The notes under the pieces: model-generated
The model's input: the letters and a program-made list of their open reading frames with translations, nothing else
What the model was told of the DNA's origin: nothing
The model's database searches: none
Shown: positions 35,764-46,453 of the stretch, piece by piece
Position numbering within the stretch: the stretch's first letter is position 1
Layout of the letters: every line of letters starts with the position of its first letter
Translations under genes and position numbers: made by a program
DNA from: Siphonodentalium dalli
Taxonomy: Eukaryota > Mollusca > Scaphopoda > Gadilida > Siphonodentaliidae
Assembly: GCA_032622095.1 (NCBI GenBank)
Contig: CP136061.1
Location: 250,613,582-250,677,581, forward strand
Length of the DNA stretch: 64,000 bases
Direction of reading: 5' to 3'

Positions 35764-36020
35764 ATGAAAATTCTTGTGAGCGATAGTAAGGGAAGCCTAT
35801 GAAAACCAGATTTTAACCTCATTAATAACATATCTTAGGACTGACATATTTTTAAACCTCAGACTGATACACCCAGATAGGTGAGGTTAATGAGAGAAAT
35901 GATATACCATACGCCTTCTAAACAGGTGTCTGGTGAAAAACAGCTGTTCAAAGTAAACAGAGTGCAAAGACATTACCTGTGAGAGAGATCTGACTCGATT
36001 AGACATGGAAAGAGTATCAT
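35764..36020. other. Intergenic DNA, nothing recognised
   Basis: No repeat ends or exon-like frame. Confidence 0.4.
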
Positions 36021-36440
36021 CTACCTACTTGTATGGGGTGTGCACCCCCCCCCCTACATCAGGGAGGGAAAGCATACCATCTACCTTTGGGGGTATGCAC
36101 CCCCTCCATTAGGGAGGGAAAGCATATGATCTACAAATGGGGGTATGCACCCCCCCCCCTCCATCAGGGAGGGTAAGCATACCATCTATGGTGGGTCTAG
36201 TACATGTATGTCTTCTACCATACCTACGTAGGGAGGGGCCTAGTCTGGCCCAGTAATTAATCTACCGTACCTACGGGTGCCTAATCTAGCCTAGCATATC
36301 ATCTACCGTACCTATGAGGGGCCTAGTATATAATCTATCATACCTGTGCGGGCCTAGTCTGGCCTAGTATATAATCTATCGTACCTGTGCGGGCCTAGTC
36401 TGGCCTAGTATATAATCCATCATACCTATGGGGGTCAAAT
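36021..36440. repeat. Degenerate GC-rich tandem repeats
   Basis: Three units of GGGGGTATGCACCCC.. and CCATCAGGGAGGGAAAGCAT are followed by units of GGGCCTAGTCTGGCCTAGTA then TATAATCTATC (about 40-bp period). C tracts near 36047 and 36150. Confidence 0.7.
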
Positions 36441-36924
<484 letters not shown>

Positions 36925-37163
36925 CAAGCCTTGAAATAGGGTGTCTGTCATTTGCAGAATGAGGTCCCCAGAGGGTGAACCGCATAGCGGGCTAGCATCA
37001 CCAAATTCACCCTCTGGGGACCTCATTCTGCTTACGCCTCAGCAGAATGAGGTTCCCAGAGGGTGAATTTGGTGATGCTAGCCCGCTATGCGGGGTAGCA
37101 TCACTAAATTCACCCTCTGGGGACCTCATTCTGCAAATGACAGACACCATATTTCAAGGCTTG
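36925..37163. mobile_element. Compact E-family MITE
   Basis: Tips CAAGCCTTGAAATAGGGTG and complement; flanking GATCTACC/GCTCTACC match at 7 of 8. Nearly identical to 33273-33521. Confidence 0.85.
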
Positions 37164-37336
37164 GCTCTACCATTATATTGGAACGGCACAAGTCACTTTC
37201 ACTGAAACTGTATCTATAACCATAGGATTACTGGTACTGGTGTATATATATATATACATGTATATATATGATTTACAGAGGCAAGGACTCGGTAATAGTG
37301 TTCATTGGCTTAACAATATTTACCTTGACCTTGTAA

Positions 37337-37626
37337 AGCCGCTTTCACACATGTCCGTTCTCCGATGCGTTTCTAATATTTTAACGCATCCGGAAAACGC
37401 ATCAGTCAAAACAGTGATAATATCACTGGGTCTTTCACACATGTGCGTTTGCTGGATGCGTTTCTTTTTTTTCATGTCTCGGACTTGAAATGCTGCGTTT
37501 CTAAAAAAGCATACACAAGCATGTGTGGCTAGCTTCACTATTTCGATCGATGCGTTTTCCGGATGCGTTAAAATATTAGAAATGCAAGGAAACGCATCCG
37601 AGAAACATACATGTGTGAAAGCGGCT
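37337..37626. mobile_element. PIF/Harbinger-like MITE nested in PB-C
   Basis: Long inverted ends starting AGCCGCTTTCACACATGT and including TAATATTTTAACGCATCCGG. The 3-bp flank TAA occurs on both sides (37334-37336, 37627-37629), the TWA-type duplication of PIF/Harbinger. Confidence 0.7.
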
Positions 37627-37696
37627 TAAGCCAATGCATTCTTTTATCTATGCGAGTCTGCCTATGGGACACTTGCATATATATAAGAGGATCTTT

Positions 37697-38370
37697 GAGT
37701 GTATTTGAGCAACACAGCCGGCTAGGCATGCGCAGTAATAAGCTACAGAAAGCTGCAGCCGGCCACAGCTGGTGGTCACTAACTATTGTACGTAGCCGGC
37801 TAGGCATGCGCAGTAGAAAGCTGCAGCCGGCCACAGCTGGTGGTCACTAACTATTGTACCGCTACTCCGAACTTGGAATGTGGCTGATGGATAATATTAT
37901 ACCGGCATAATGTTGGCATTATGTTGCTATATCAATTCACCAATGGTCTTGCTCGCTGCAGCAAGCACATTTGAAGCAATTAACACTCGTACTAAGTCCA
38001 TGCCTCCATAAATCTGATATTTAAAAGAGTATGATATGTGATTATATCTCGTTCTCTAAATTGGCATATGCAAACAAGATATAATTATATATATTTTTAC
38101 GAAATAAGTTTAATTATTCACCAAACAATAAATATATCATAGATATAAAATATCTAGTTTGATGCCAACAAAATGGGAATGACAATTATGTGTCCTCAGG
38201 GAGCAGTATTAAAAAAATATCTCCCCGATAAGAAATTCTCCTATCAGAGTCGGAGTACAATGTTTAGTGATAGTCGCCATTCATTTCCCTGGCCGCTGTA
38301 GCTTCCTACTGCGCATGTCTTATAAGTCACAGCCGGCTACAGCTGGCTACAGCTTTTTTGCTCAAATACA
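37697..38370. mobile_element. Unclassified element nested in PB-C, 6-bp duplication
   Basis: Inverted TGTATTTGAGCAA ends (the left copy has 3 extra bases, GAG). ATCTTT occurs at 37691-37696 and 38371-38376. An internal direct repeat of about 68 bp (AGCCGGCTAGGCATGCGCAG ... TCACTAACTATTGTAC) lies at 37726-37859. Confidence 0.6.
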
Positions 38371-38433
38371 ATCTTTAATGCTGCGGCAGCGTAGTTCACG
38401 TCATGAAAGGGATAAGAGTGTAAGAATGCAAGA

Positions 38434-39475
38434 CAGGGTTCGTACACTAATTTTAAAGTAAAATTCCAGTATATTTCCAGTATATTCCAGTATTTTTTTC
38501 CAGATTTTCCAGAGTTATCGTGCTTATTATACAGGGTTTCCTCTAGACTATGGGGTCAGGGAATGGTCCCCTTTTACTGTCAAGGGAATTTATACTCCAG
38601 AATTAATTTATATACCAGTATTGCTTTTAAATTAATATATCCATGCCTTACATTTCCACAAGGCAGTCATTTCAACAACTATATTGCACACCATGTTCAT
38701 AATAATAGTCTTACAGCCATTAAAGCTATGAGTTTTAAGGCCACCATATCAGACCACAAACCACTCCTGGTACCTATTAGCAGCAATATAATACATACAT
38801 GAAGGTAGTCTATACTGGCTGTTCAGTCAGTTGGATGAATGACTACCTTCATGTATGTGAACTTAACCTACCGACCTTGTTTTATTTCCAGGAATTACAT
38901 GCAGAACTATCAGGACTAGAGACTGTAGAAGATGCGCTCGTGGTTGGTACTACACTGCTAGTTGTAGAGGTACTAGGAACCGAGAAAAATGTCCTGACAT
39001 TCACCCCCTCCCTCTTCTTCATGGCATCGATGTGCTTCTTCCCTTTGGCGTGCGATTTGATAGCAAATTCCCCCATATTGCCAATATTATATCGAAACTT
39101 TTGGCACACACATTACACTTCGCTTGCTTGGGGTCACCAGGTACAGATGACAACCAACCTCTATTTTCTGGTTTTTCTATCCAATTATCGTTAAATTTGC
39201 ATTCTCCTCAGTTCTCCTCTCATATTTATATGTTTTGTCACGATTTTGCCCATTTATTTATTGTAATTGCGCGGTATCGAAAGTAAAAACAGGAAGTTGA
39301 ATTACCGCATGGCAACAATCGCAGGAACCGGTGCTCAGGAAATAATGACCGGAATTCCAGTATATTCTAATATCGATCAGCCGGAGATCGTTTTTCAAGT
39401 ATATTTCCAGTACTGGAAAGTTGAATTTGCTTTTTCCAGTATATTCAAGTTTCCAGTAGGGGCGTACGAACCCTG
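38434..39475 (-). mobile_element. Defective hAT element, 1.04 kb
   Basis: Tips CAGGGTTCGTAC and GTACGAACCCTG; several subterminal TTCCAGTATATT repeats at each end. Flush 6-bp duplication GCAAGA at 38428-38433 and 39476-39481. Contains a decayed zinc-finger exon on the minus strand. It sits 50 bp downstream of the SRPK exon donor. Confidence 0.8.
38882..39200 (-). pseudogene. hAT-associated zinc-finger (BED/U1-like) N-terminal fragment
   Basis: Minus-strand frames read KFNDNWIEKPENRGWL, then PKQAKCNVCAKSFDI, then after a small frame-breaking insertion near 39085 GNMGEFAIKSHAKGKKHIDA, followed by a Ser/Thr-rich linker ending in a stop at 38882. C-x2-C with SHAKGKKH (H-x5-H) is the zinc finger found at the N-terminus of many hAT-type transposases and their domesticated derivatives. 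A second frameshift separates the N-terminal codons near 39200. No catalytic domain remains. It is read as a remnant of the element's own transposase, not a host gene. Confidence 0.65.
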
Positions 39476-39525
39476 GCAAGAACGAACCTTTAACGTAATA
39501 TGGATTATAAGACTAAGTACGAAAC

Positions 39526-39641
39526 CTTTAATGTAATCCCCTGGATCCTCCTGTTCATCGTCATCTGAACCTAATATTTCTTCGTCTTCATCATCGTCGT
39601 CTTGGTACTTTGATGAAGAATCATTTTTGTGTTTATTTGAC
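39526..39641 (-). CDS. SRPK: SR-protein kinase (SRPK) internal exon
   Basis: Protein kinases of this family phosphorylate Arg-Ser dipeptides of SR splicing factors in cytoplasm and nucleus. The 116-bp exon reads SNKHKNDSSSKYQ, an acidic stretch, then EEILGSDDDEQEDPGDYIKG. EEILGSDDxEQEDPxDY is the conserved block just before the first glycine-loop strand of SRPK kinase domains. The acceptor is TTCTGTCATTTCAG at 39642 and the donor AAAG|GTTTCG at 39526. The exon starts with the last base of a split codon and ends with the first base of one. The kinase-domain exons should lie at lower coordinates but none was recognised in this window, so introns must be long or this copy is an isolated fragment. 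Two hAT elements lie within 60 bp on each side. Family identity is confident; intactness of the gene is unknown. Confidence 0.8.
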
Positions 39642-39696
39642 CTGAAATGACAGAATTTTTTTACTTTCAAACTTTTATTATAACAGTGTATTGTGC

Positions 39697-41151
39697 TAGG
39701 GGTGCCACGATTAATCGCATAATCGATGAACTGTTGATATAGCCGATAATCAATTACCATTTCAGTCGTCGATTAATCTTTGTTATTTTGGATGATGAAA
39801 AATGCCGGGTATAATTGAATTTTGTGTTTGTTAAAATTGTTTTACACAGTTTAATCTACATCCGAGGGGTTACATGTAACAACCTTTGAACACGTATCAT
39901 AGAGATTCCGACAATATGAGTACTACTAATATGTTGCAAACAGTCGGCAGCTCATTTGATGATGCAACATGGCTACTCTTCATTGTATATTCTCAGGCAT
40001 GAGACCAGCCCTTAACCCTTTACCCAACAGAACGGCCCTGTGCCAATGCATTCTCTTATATATGCGAGTCGACCATAGGTCGCCTCGCATATATAAGAGA
40101 ATGCATTGGCTTAACACATTAAAAATTATAAAATTGTTAAAGAATGTAAGAAAAAATGGTAAAAAGTGTTAAAAAAAGATTTTTTTTAGGCCAATGCATT
40201 CTCTTATATATGCGAGGCGACCTATGGTCGACTCGCATATATAAGAGAATGCATTGGCACAGGGCATAACTGTAACTATCACAATGTGGTCAAGGAGCCG
40301 GTTCCAATGATATCCATATTTGTATGGTTCTATTGAGACAGACCGAAGATATTTTAGGCTGTTGAAGCTTTATTTGGCCGGTTTTGGCCGTTTTGTTGGG
40401 TAAAGGGTTAATCAAATTAGCTGAAATCACCCTATTTTCTTGAAATTCTGCATTATTTTGCAATAAATGCACTTAATTTTCATATAAAAATAGCTGAATT
40501 CAGCTAATTAGCTGAAGAGTCTCATCCCTGTATTCTACAAATTGGCGGTATTGCAGCTTTGTAATGGTGACGTCATTGCTGAATGCAACTGAATTCACTT
40601 GCCCTTGATTGGAGTGGTGAATGAAATTCACTATTATCAAATACTTAAGTTGTTCTGAGTCCTGAAATTTGCGGGTGGGGGCCCAACATTGTGATTGTTA
40701 TCCATGCTCTGGAAGTTTGCTGAAACTTAGTTTCCGTAACATTATATTCCCATTTTAGGAACCGCCGGTGGTGCGTCATGCATTCCTACTTTCATATTGT
40801 TTGTATGTTTGCATATTCATAACACTGAAATTAATCGCTACTTTGTTCTAATGAACTCACAAATATTATAACCATGACATAACCAAGAAATGTGCTGGTA
40901 TTGAATACATTATGCTCATAGGCACTACTATAGTACTGGTGGTTTCTGACACACTTTTCATATTAACATAACAGTTACATCAGCCGGTGCCTGAAACAAC
41001 CAGTGACAGCAGTTAACCCGCACCCAGCCAATAGGCCATACTGCGGAATACTTCCACTGATGTTTTTAATATTAGGTCCAATTAATCGATTATAGTTGAT
41101 TATTGAGGACCGATTATCGATTGATAAAAATCAATAATCGTTGCACCTCTA
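39697..41151. mobile_element. Non-autonomous hAT element with perfect 8-bp duplication
   Basis: Tips TAGGGGTGCCACGATTA and complement of TAGAGGTGCAACGATTA, a well-known animal hAT-type terminus. Perfect 8-bp duplication TATTGTGC at 39689-39696 and 41152-41159. Contains PB-B copy 4. No transposase frame. Its left end is 55 bp upstream of the SRPK exon acceptor. Confidence 0.85.
40016..40407 (-). mobile_element. PB-B MITE, copy 4
   Basis: TTAA at 40012-40015 and 40408-40411; palindromes at 40042-40110 and 40190-40258. Nested in the hAT element 39697-41151, hence younger. Confidence 0.9.
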
Positions 41152-41696
41152 TATTGTGCAAGTCTGACGTCTTAGGAGAGATACTGTTTAGTGGTGTTAG
41201 TGTCAAGTGCTGCACAGGAGCGATTTTAATGAGAGCAGTTTTTAGCACTTGTATATTATTAGACAGACCTGTGCATTCTACACCTCTAAGTTAGACACAT
41301 GTGACCAAGAATAATATATCACCATGAAATGCAAAAATATAATTGATGAAATTTAAATGTTTCATTTTCCTTTTTGTATGAATTCTTACAGTAACAAGTA
41401 AATATCTCCGGCTTTTATTTTCACCGCATAGTATTTGCCAGTCGACGTAAACATCTCCGTAATAATTATAATATTACGTCGACACGAATTCATGTAAAAA
41501 CCCATTTCCAGAGCAATGGGCTTCCCCCAATATCGTGACGTCATACTGATGTCACAGACATTCCAAATAAGGAATAATTTATGCGGTTGTATTGGAATGT
41601 TACGAGAGGCAGAGATTTACAGAACACTGAATATCGGCATCGGTTATTTCGCCGCTGATCAGAATCATGCCATTTGTCAAAAGTGTTTTTCTTTAA
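41152..41696. other. Intergenic DNA, nothing recognised
   Basis: No exon or repeat ends seen, apart from an inverted TTACGTCGAC/GTCGACGTAA pair near 41440-41485. Confidence 0.4.
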
Positions 41697-42035
41697 CCCT
41701 TTACCCAACAAACCGGCCAAATAAAGCTTCAACAGCCTAAAATATCTTCGGTCTGTCTCAATAGAACCATACAAATATGGATATCATTGGAACCGGCTCC
41801 TTGACCACATTGTGATAGTTACAGTTATGCCCTGTGCCAATGCATTCTCTTATATATGCGAGTCGACCATAGGTCGCCTCGCATATATAAGAGAATGCAT
41901 TGGCCTAAAAAAAACAATTTTATAATTTTTAATGTGTTAAGCCAATGCATTCTCTTATATATGCTAGGCGACCTATGGTTGACTCGCATATATAAGAGAA
42001 TGCATTGGCACAGGGCCGTACTGTTGGGTAAAGGG
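41697..42035 (+). mobile_element. PB-B MITE, copy 5 (short spacer)
   Basis: TTAA at 41693-41696 and 42036-42039; palindromes at 41836-41904 and 41941-42009 separated by only 36 bp, most of the usual AT-rich spacer being deleted. Confidence 0.85.
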
Positions 42036-42518
42036 TTAATAAAGCAGCTGGTCAAAATCAATACGACTATTAAAACTAACTTTAAATCAGTGCCACATGA
42101 CCGAGTTAAACGACTATTGCGTTAGTGGTATACAGATGACACCTGAGCTATTTTTACGGGACACGCGCAGCTGTTGTCGGTTAGCCAATCGGGGTTAGCG
42201 GTTTCTGGTACCGCTTCCAATCAAAACAAGGAATTTCCTGGTATATCCCCCCAAGTCTGGAAATAGCTTTCCGGCCAGTCCTGTTCGACTCAGATGAATT
42301 TATATGATATACTGAGTCGAAACTTATGTCCACTGAGTATTTGCTAACAGTAGTTAACATTGAGACATCAAAACAGTTTGACAAAAGTGCTATACTAGTA
42401 ATGATTACAGTCCACAAATTCCACATACTCATCTTAGCAGCGTAATTAAGTACCCGTCAATTGAAAGTTAAGTATGATGATGGGTGCAAATGCACTCGCA
42501 CCCATCTCCTGTGAACTA
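42036..42518. other. Intergenic DNA, nothing recognised
   Basis: No exon recognised. A GATGGGTGC/GCACCCATC inverted pair lies near 42478-42506. Confidence 0.4.
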
Positions 42519-42871
42519 CAGTAATGCTATAAATAATCGACTCCTTAACCACAGCAGAATTATGGGTAATTTTTCAGGATTTAGTCGGAAATATGGCTTG
42601 TTGCCATTCATCGGAAAGCTCTGCATGTACTTTTTATGGCAGTTACTCATATCCACTCAATTTGTACATGTATACTTGCAGAGAATGCCCTTCCCAAAAT
42701 TTCCCTTCTAAAACTATGATTAAAATCATCTTTTTGAAATTTTTATTGTTATATAATATGCTCAGTGAGAGCTTTCCAATGAATGGCAACAAGCCATATT
42801 TCCGACTAAATCCTGAAAAATTACCCATAATTCTGCTGTGATTAAGGAGTCGATTATTTAGGGCATTACTG
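42519..42871. mobile_element. F-family MITE with central insertion
   Basis: Tips CAGTAATG...CATTACTG with TA on both flanks; full arms. About 140 bp of unrelated DNA (42621-42757) occupies the loop. Confidence 0.75.
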
Positions 42872-43266
42872 TAACTATTAATGCATGTGTGTCTACAAGT
42901 ATACTAGTACATTCAAACAGTTAATACTACTAATCTATTAAATCTAATGTTCACAATTTCTATTGATCTTATACAGAAGAGAAGGTCAGAAATCTGCATC
43001 CCAATGTCAAACTCTGCTAATTGATTTTAGTCGAGCAAAAACACATTGTAAATGTTTATGAACACAATCCCCGAGAGATGTGATAATGGCTGCACAAATA
43101 TAAACAGCCGATCCTACCGTGATCAGAAATATTTTGAGAGCTGAGTTAAAAGCCAGCGTACAATTATCTTGTCAAACAATAGCAGAAAGAAGTGCAGTCA
43201 TAAAGTGACAAATATTCACATGATAAATCTAAAATAAAACTCATTCACCGTAAAACGACAACATAC
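42872..43266. other. Intergenic DNA, nothing recognised
   Basis: Possible intron sequence downstream of the exon-like module on the minus strand. No motif recognised. Confidence 0.35.
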
Positions 43267-43565
43267 CTCGAGGCAAGAAAAAGAGGAGTGTGACGACCGT
43301 TATTTCCTATGTTCACACACATATGGCCGTCACTGAAGCGCCTGTCGAGAGTAACATCCCCAATACATGAGTGTCGGAGAAGATCTCGGAGGATTTCCCA
43401 TGCAGCACAGATTATTGATCCCTTATACAGGGAGTACCGGTATCTACATTGTAATAGATACTCTTCTAACTGTCCCGACACTCAAGCACGTCCCATTCTA
43501 TTATATATGAGCAAATGTAAGACATGATCATGCAATTGTGAGAATGTACTCCAGTGCATAAAATT
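43267..43565 (-). CDS. Exon-like module, possibly ankyrin-related (module copy 1)
   Basis: The minus-strand frame contains WEILRDLLRHSCIGDVTL, RRFSDGHMCVN and GNNGRHTPLFLAS, then a strong donor consensus CGAG|GTATGT at 43267/43266. The last segment resembles one ankyrin-repeat start (xGRTPLHLAS) but is too short to be sure. Diverged copies of the same module lie at 44551-44750 and 45649-45787/46454-46534, all on the minus strand, so this may be a duplicated gene segment or a low-copy repeat containing an old exon. The upstream exon boundary is not defined. Confidence 0.35.
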
Positions 43566-43567
43566 AA

Positions 43568-43759
43568 CCCTTTCATGACAGGAGCTGTGCTGGTACAGCA
43601 TTAAAGACCCTGTGCCAGTGCATTCTCTTATATATACGAGTCCCCATAGGAGTATACAAGTATAAGAAAATGCACTGGCTTACAACGTCAAGGTACTAGT
43701 AGAGATATTGTTAGGCCAATGTATTCTCTTATATTGCAAAGCTCCCTATGGAAGACGCG
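43568..43759 (+). mobile_element. PB-C MITE, 3' truncated
   Basis: TTAA at 43564-43567, CCCTTTCATGACAGGAGCTG, two degenerate palindromes; family sequence ends near 43759. Confidence 0.65.
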
Positions 43760-43908
43760 TGGTTCAAGTTGGAACAACATCCATGATTATGTCATACATG
43801 TATTTTAAACAATTCTTGGCGAAATGAAGTTTTGATCTCTGGTGTGTTATAACATATAGGCAAGCACTGGGGGAATGTGATTTGGGGGGGCTAACCCCGG
43901 GATCTTCA

Positions 43909-43928
43909 AAAGGGCCGAAAGGCCCTTT
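43909..43928. repeat. GAAA-loop hairpin
   Basis: AAAGGGCC-GAAA-GGCCCTTT is a perfect 8-bp stem with a GNRA tetraloop, placed about 25 bp beyond the minus-strand polyadenylation signal. Function unknown. Confidence 0.5.
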
Positions 43929-43952
43929 CCTTAACCCCTCATGTTTTTTGCC

Positions 43953-43958
43953 TTTATT
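43953..43958 (-). promoter_or_regulatory. Polyadenylation signal AATAAA
   Basis: Minus-strand AATAAA about 30 bp beyond the stop codon of the terminal exon ending at 43988. Confidence 0.5.
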
Positions 43959-43987
43959 TAGGTAAGCATTTTTATGATGGATGGTGG

Positions 43988-44523
43988 TTATTTTTTCTTT
44001 TTCTTTTTTCTTTTTTGAGGTTTTTCTGAAGACGATTGTGGAGATGGAGGAGCTTCCTGTTGGTGCTGTTGGATTTTTTCTTCCGCGTCTTTAAAGCTTT
44101 GCTCTTGATATCTCTTTTCTTCTTCAAATTGAAGTTGCTGCTCCTTTTTCGCCATTTCCCAAGCTCCTTTGGTCTGAGCAATCATCTCTTCAACAGACTG
44201 AGTGGTGTCTGTACTGGTGTTGTAGTTGTTGCTGGCGGTGGAGCTGGGGGACACCGGGATGTGTTGGTAATCCGGTGTCCGAGGTGTAAGACTATCCAGT
44301 TCCACGTCGAAGCTGGCGGCAGGAACATCTGGGGTGGTATCCACGTCCCTGTCTCCGCTAGCCTCGACGACGACAGCAGGGACCTCCGGCAGATCCACGG
44401 AATCCCTGCTAGCTGGTACTATGTCGTCAGTCTCCATGCAGGTCGAGTCGTCTGGGCGTCTCTCAGACAACTCCGACCTACCGGCTGTGACAACGGACGT
44501 CGGCTGAACCACACAGGCAAGCA
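43988..44523 (-). CDS. Probable 3'-terminal exon, unrecognised coiled-coil protein
   Basis: The minus-strand frame opens after an acceptor-like TTAGTTTTACAG at 44524 and reads about 178 codons to a stop at 43988. The N-terminal part is rich in Asp, Glu, Ser and Pro (ETDDIVPASRDSVDLPEV, TPDVPAASFDVELDSL). A predicted coiled coil follows (EEMIAQTKGAWEMAKKEQQL and EEEKRYQEQSFKDAEEKIQ), then a Gln/Pro/Ser stretch and a lysine tail. The frame also runs upstream into the duplicated module to an ATG at 44635, but the acceptor suggests the exon starts at 44523. The lysine tail is encoded by a simple purine tract and may vary. A polyadenylation signal follows. No family is recognised; the ankyrin-like module nearby may or may not belong to the same gene. 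Confidence 0.5.
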
Positions 44524-44550
44524 CTGTAAAACTAATTAAACTATTTATGC

Positions 44551-44750
44551 AGATGCCTTGGCTGTCACTGAAGCCCCTGTCGAGAGAAACATCCCGATAC
44601 ATGAGTGTCGGGGATATATCAGGGAGGAATTCCATGAAGCAGAGAGTATTTATCCCTTATACAGGGAGTACCAGTATTTATCCCTTATACAGGGAGTACC
44701 GGTATCTCCATTGTAATAGATACTCTTCTAACTGTCTCGACACTTAGGCC
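44551..44750 (-). other. Exon-like module, copy 2
   Basis: Diverged copy of the 43.3-43.5 kb module: CTGTCACTGAAGCCCCTGTC, ATACATGAGTGTCGGG and a duplicated TATCCCTTATACAGGGAGTA. It could be read in frame into the terminal exon (MEFLPDISPTLMYRDVSLDR), but the acceptor between them argues for an intron. Confidence 0.45.
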
Positions 44751-45321
44751 AAACTTTTTTATTTTTCTGCTTTAGGGTCGGTCGGAAATAAAATAAAAAT
44801 AAAATGCTTGATTAATTTTTTTTGGACATTCGCTAAGGTGGTAATTGTTTCTTCATAATTCTCTGTCAGTCACTTACAGCAAACAGTTTTCAGAGGTATA
44901 TCACAAAATTCAAATCCACACTGAGCATACTCATTAGCTTGTCATTCCTATCTAAAGAAACCTGGTGGACTGTTATTGGTCTTCGGTCATAAAGATCACC
45001 ATAAATTCCCAGGAATACAAAATGTATTCTAAAGGCCATTTAAAGTTTTAAAGAGATGTCAAGATTAATAGAAAGCATACAGGTATCTTGGTGGCAGAGG
45101 CATATACACTCAAACTGACTTCTCAGTTTTCATCTTGGATGTAGTTAAAAGTAATTAAAGCCAGAGATATCTATAGTTGGTGGGTCTTATGCATCTTTAA
45201 TCACCAGTGAAATGTGGTTAGATAATTTGTTACTGATAAGCATAAACAGCTAAGGTGGGCAGTGAAAATAATAAAAAAATTATATTTGATTTTTATTTCC
45301 TTGTCCAGCCACAGAAAACTG
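44751..45321. other. Intergenic or intronic DNA, nothing recognised
   Basis: AT-rich with no protein-like frame. Confidence 0.35.
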
Positions 45322-45577
45322 AGCTGGTACAGCATTAAAGACCCTGTGCCAGTGATTCTCGTATATATGCGGGTCTCACACACATAGTACATGTAGGGAG
45401 CCTCGTGTATATAAGAGAATGCACTGGCTTAAAAGGTCAAGGCAAATACTGTTAGGCCAAATGTATTCTTTATATACATGTATGCGAGACTCCCTATGGG
45501 CGACTCACATATATAAGAGAATGCATTGGCACAGGGTTTTCACAAATTTTTTTTAGGAAGCTCCAGTCATGAAAGAG
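45322..45577 (+). mobile_element. PB-C MITE, 5' truncated
   Basis: Starts inside GCTGGTACAGCATTAAAGAC; two palindromes; right end GGAAGCTCCAGTCATGAAAG with TTAA at 45578-45581, which is shared with the PB-D fragment that follows. Confidence 0.75.
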
Positions 45578-45581
45578 TTAA

Positions 45582-45646
45582 CCCTTTCTATACTAAATAC
45601 TCATTGACGAGTAGTTTCCATAGGAAATGTTCAGATAATAAGTTCA
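45582..45646 (+). mobile_element. PB-D fragment
   Basis: CCCTTTCTATACTAAATACT through AATGTTCAGATAATAAG directly after the TTAA of the preceding PB-C element; the right end is lost. Confidence 0.7.
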
Positions 45647-45787
45647 ACAAACATCCCCAATACATGAGTGTCGGAGAGAGATCAGGGAGTTATTCCATGA
45701 AACAGAGTATAGGAGTACTGGTATTTCCATGAAACAGAGTATAGGAGTACTAGTAATTCCATTGTGATACTCTTGTAACTGCCCGAC

Positions 45788-46243
45788 CAAGCATGCAAAT
45801 ACTGTGTCTGTCATTAGCAGAATGAGGTCCCCAGAAGGTGAATTTAGTGATGCTCTCCCGCAAGGTGGGCTAGCATCACCAAATTCACCCTCTGGGAACC
45901 TCATTCTGCTTAGACCTCAACTTCTATGGGAGACCTAGGTCCTAGGATCAGATTGAAGTTCCCCGGTTGAAGTTTCTGATGTTCATCCATTAGTCACCTC
46001 AAGTATGCATTTTATCTTCTGCAAGTTAGGGGATATAGAAACTTCACAGAAAGGAAAAAGTAACCAACGACAATGTTACGGTAATTTGAGACTGTAGATA
46101 CTTCCCGGAAGTTGAGGCCTAAGCAGAATGGGGTCCCGAGAAGGTGAATTTAGTAACACTATCCCACACGGTGGACTAACATCACCAAATTCACCCAGTG
46201 GGGGACCTCATTCTGCAAATGACAGACACTATTTGCAGGCTTG
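45788..46243. mobile_element. E-family hAT-like MITE
   Basis: Tips CAAGCATGCAAATACTGTG and TTTGCAGGCTTG. The flanking 8-mers agree at only 5 of 8. Confidence 0.7.
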
Positions 46244-46253
46244 CATCCAACTA

Positions 46254-46453
46254 CAGTAATGCTCTAATTAATTGACCCCTTAAACACAGCAGAATTATGG
46301 GTAACTTTTCAGGATTTAGTCGGAAATATGGCTTGTTGCCATTCATCGGAAAGCTCTCGGATGAATGGCAACAAGCCATATTTCCGACTAAATCCTGAAA
46401 AGTTACCCATAATTCTTCTGTGTTTAAGGAGTCGATTACTTAGGGCATTACTA
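46254..46453. mobile_element. F-family foldback MITE
   Basis: CAGTAATG...CATTACTA tips, TA flanks on both sides, arms of about 95 bp. Confidence 0.75.

Larger units (their letters stand above)
37303..38410 (-). mobile_element. PB-C MITE with two nested insertions
   Basis: Minus-strand PB-C: ATTGGCTTAACAATATTTAC, CTTGACCTTGTAA, then a palindrome (37630-37690), GGATCTTT, and finally ATCTTTAATGCTGC and TCATGAAAGGG at 38371-38410. It is interrupted at 37337-37626 and 37697-38370. The left end is truncated and the right TTAA has decayed. Confidence 0.7.

Noticed and set aside
38799-39194. Plus-strand 131-codon frame rich in Leu/Phe as a membrane protein
   Set aside because: It is antisense to the better-supported zinc-finger remnant on the minus strand, whose motifs (C-x2-C, SHAKGKKH) are specific.
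41436-41490. Inverted GTCGACGTAA pair as a transposon end
   Set aside because: Arms are only about 10 bp, with no matching flank duplication and no second boundary.
43909-43928. Bacterial-style rho-independent terminator
   Set aside because: The GAAA hairpin looks like one, but the context is eukaryotic and no T tract follows in a useful position.
44036-44539. Plus-strand 167-codon frame
   Set aside because: It is antisense to the minus-strand exon 43988-44523, which has protein-like composition, an acceptor and a polyadenylation signal. The plus frame has neither.
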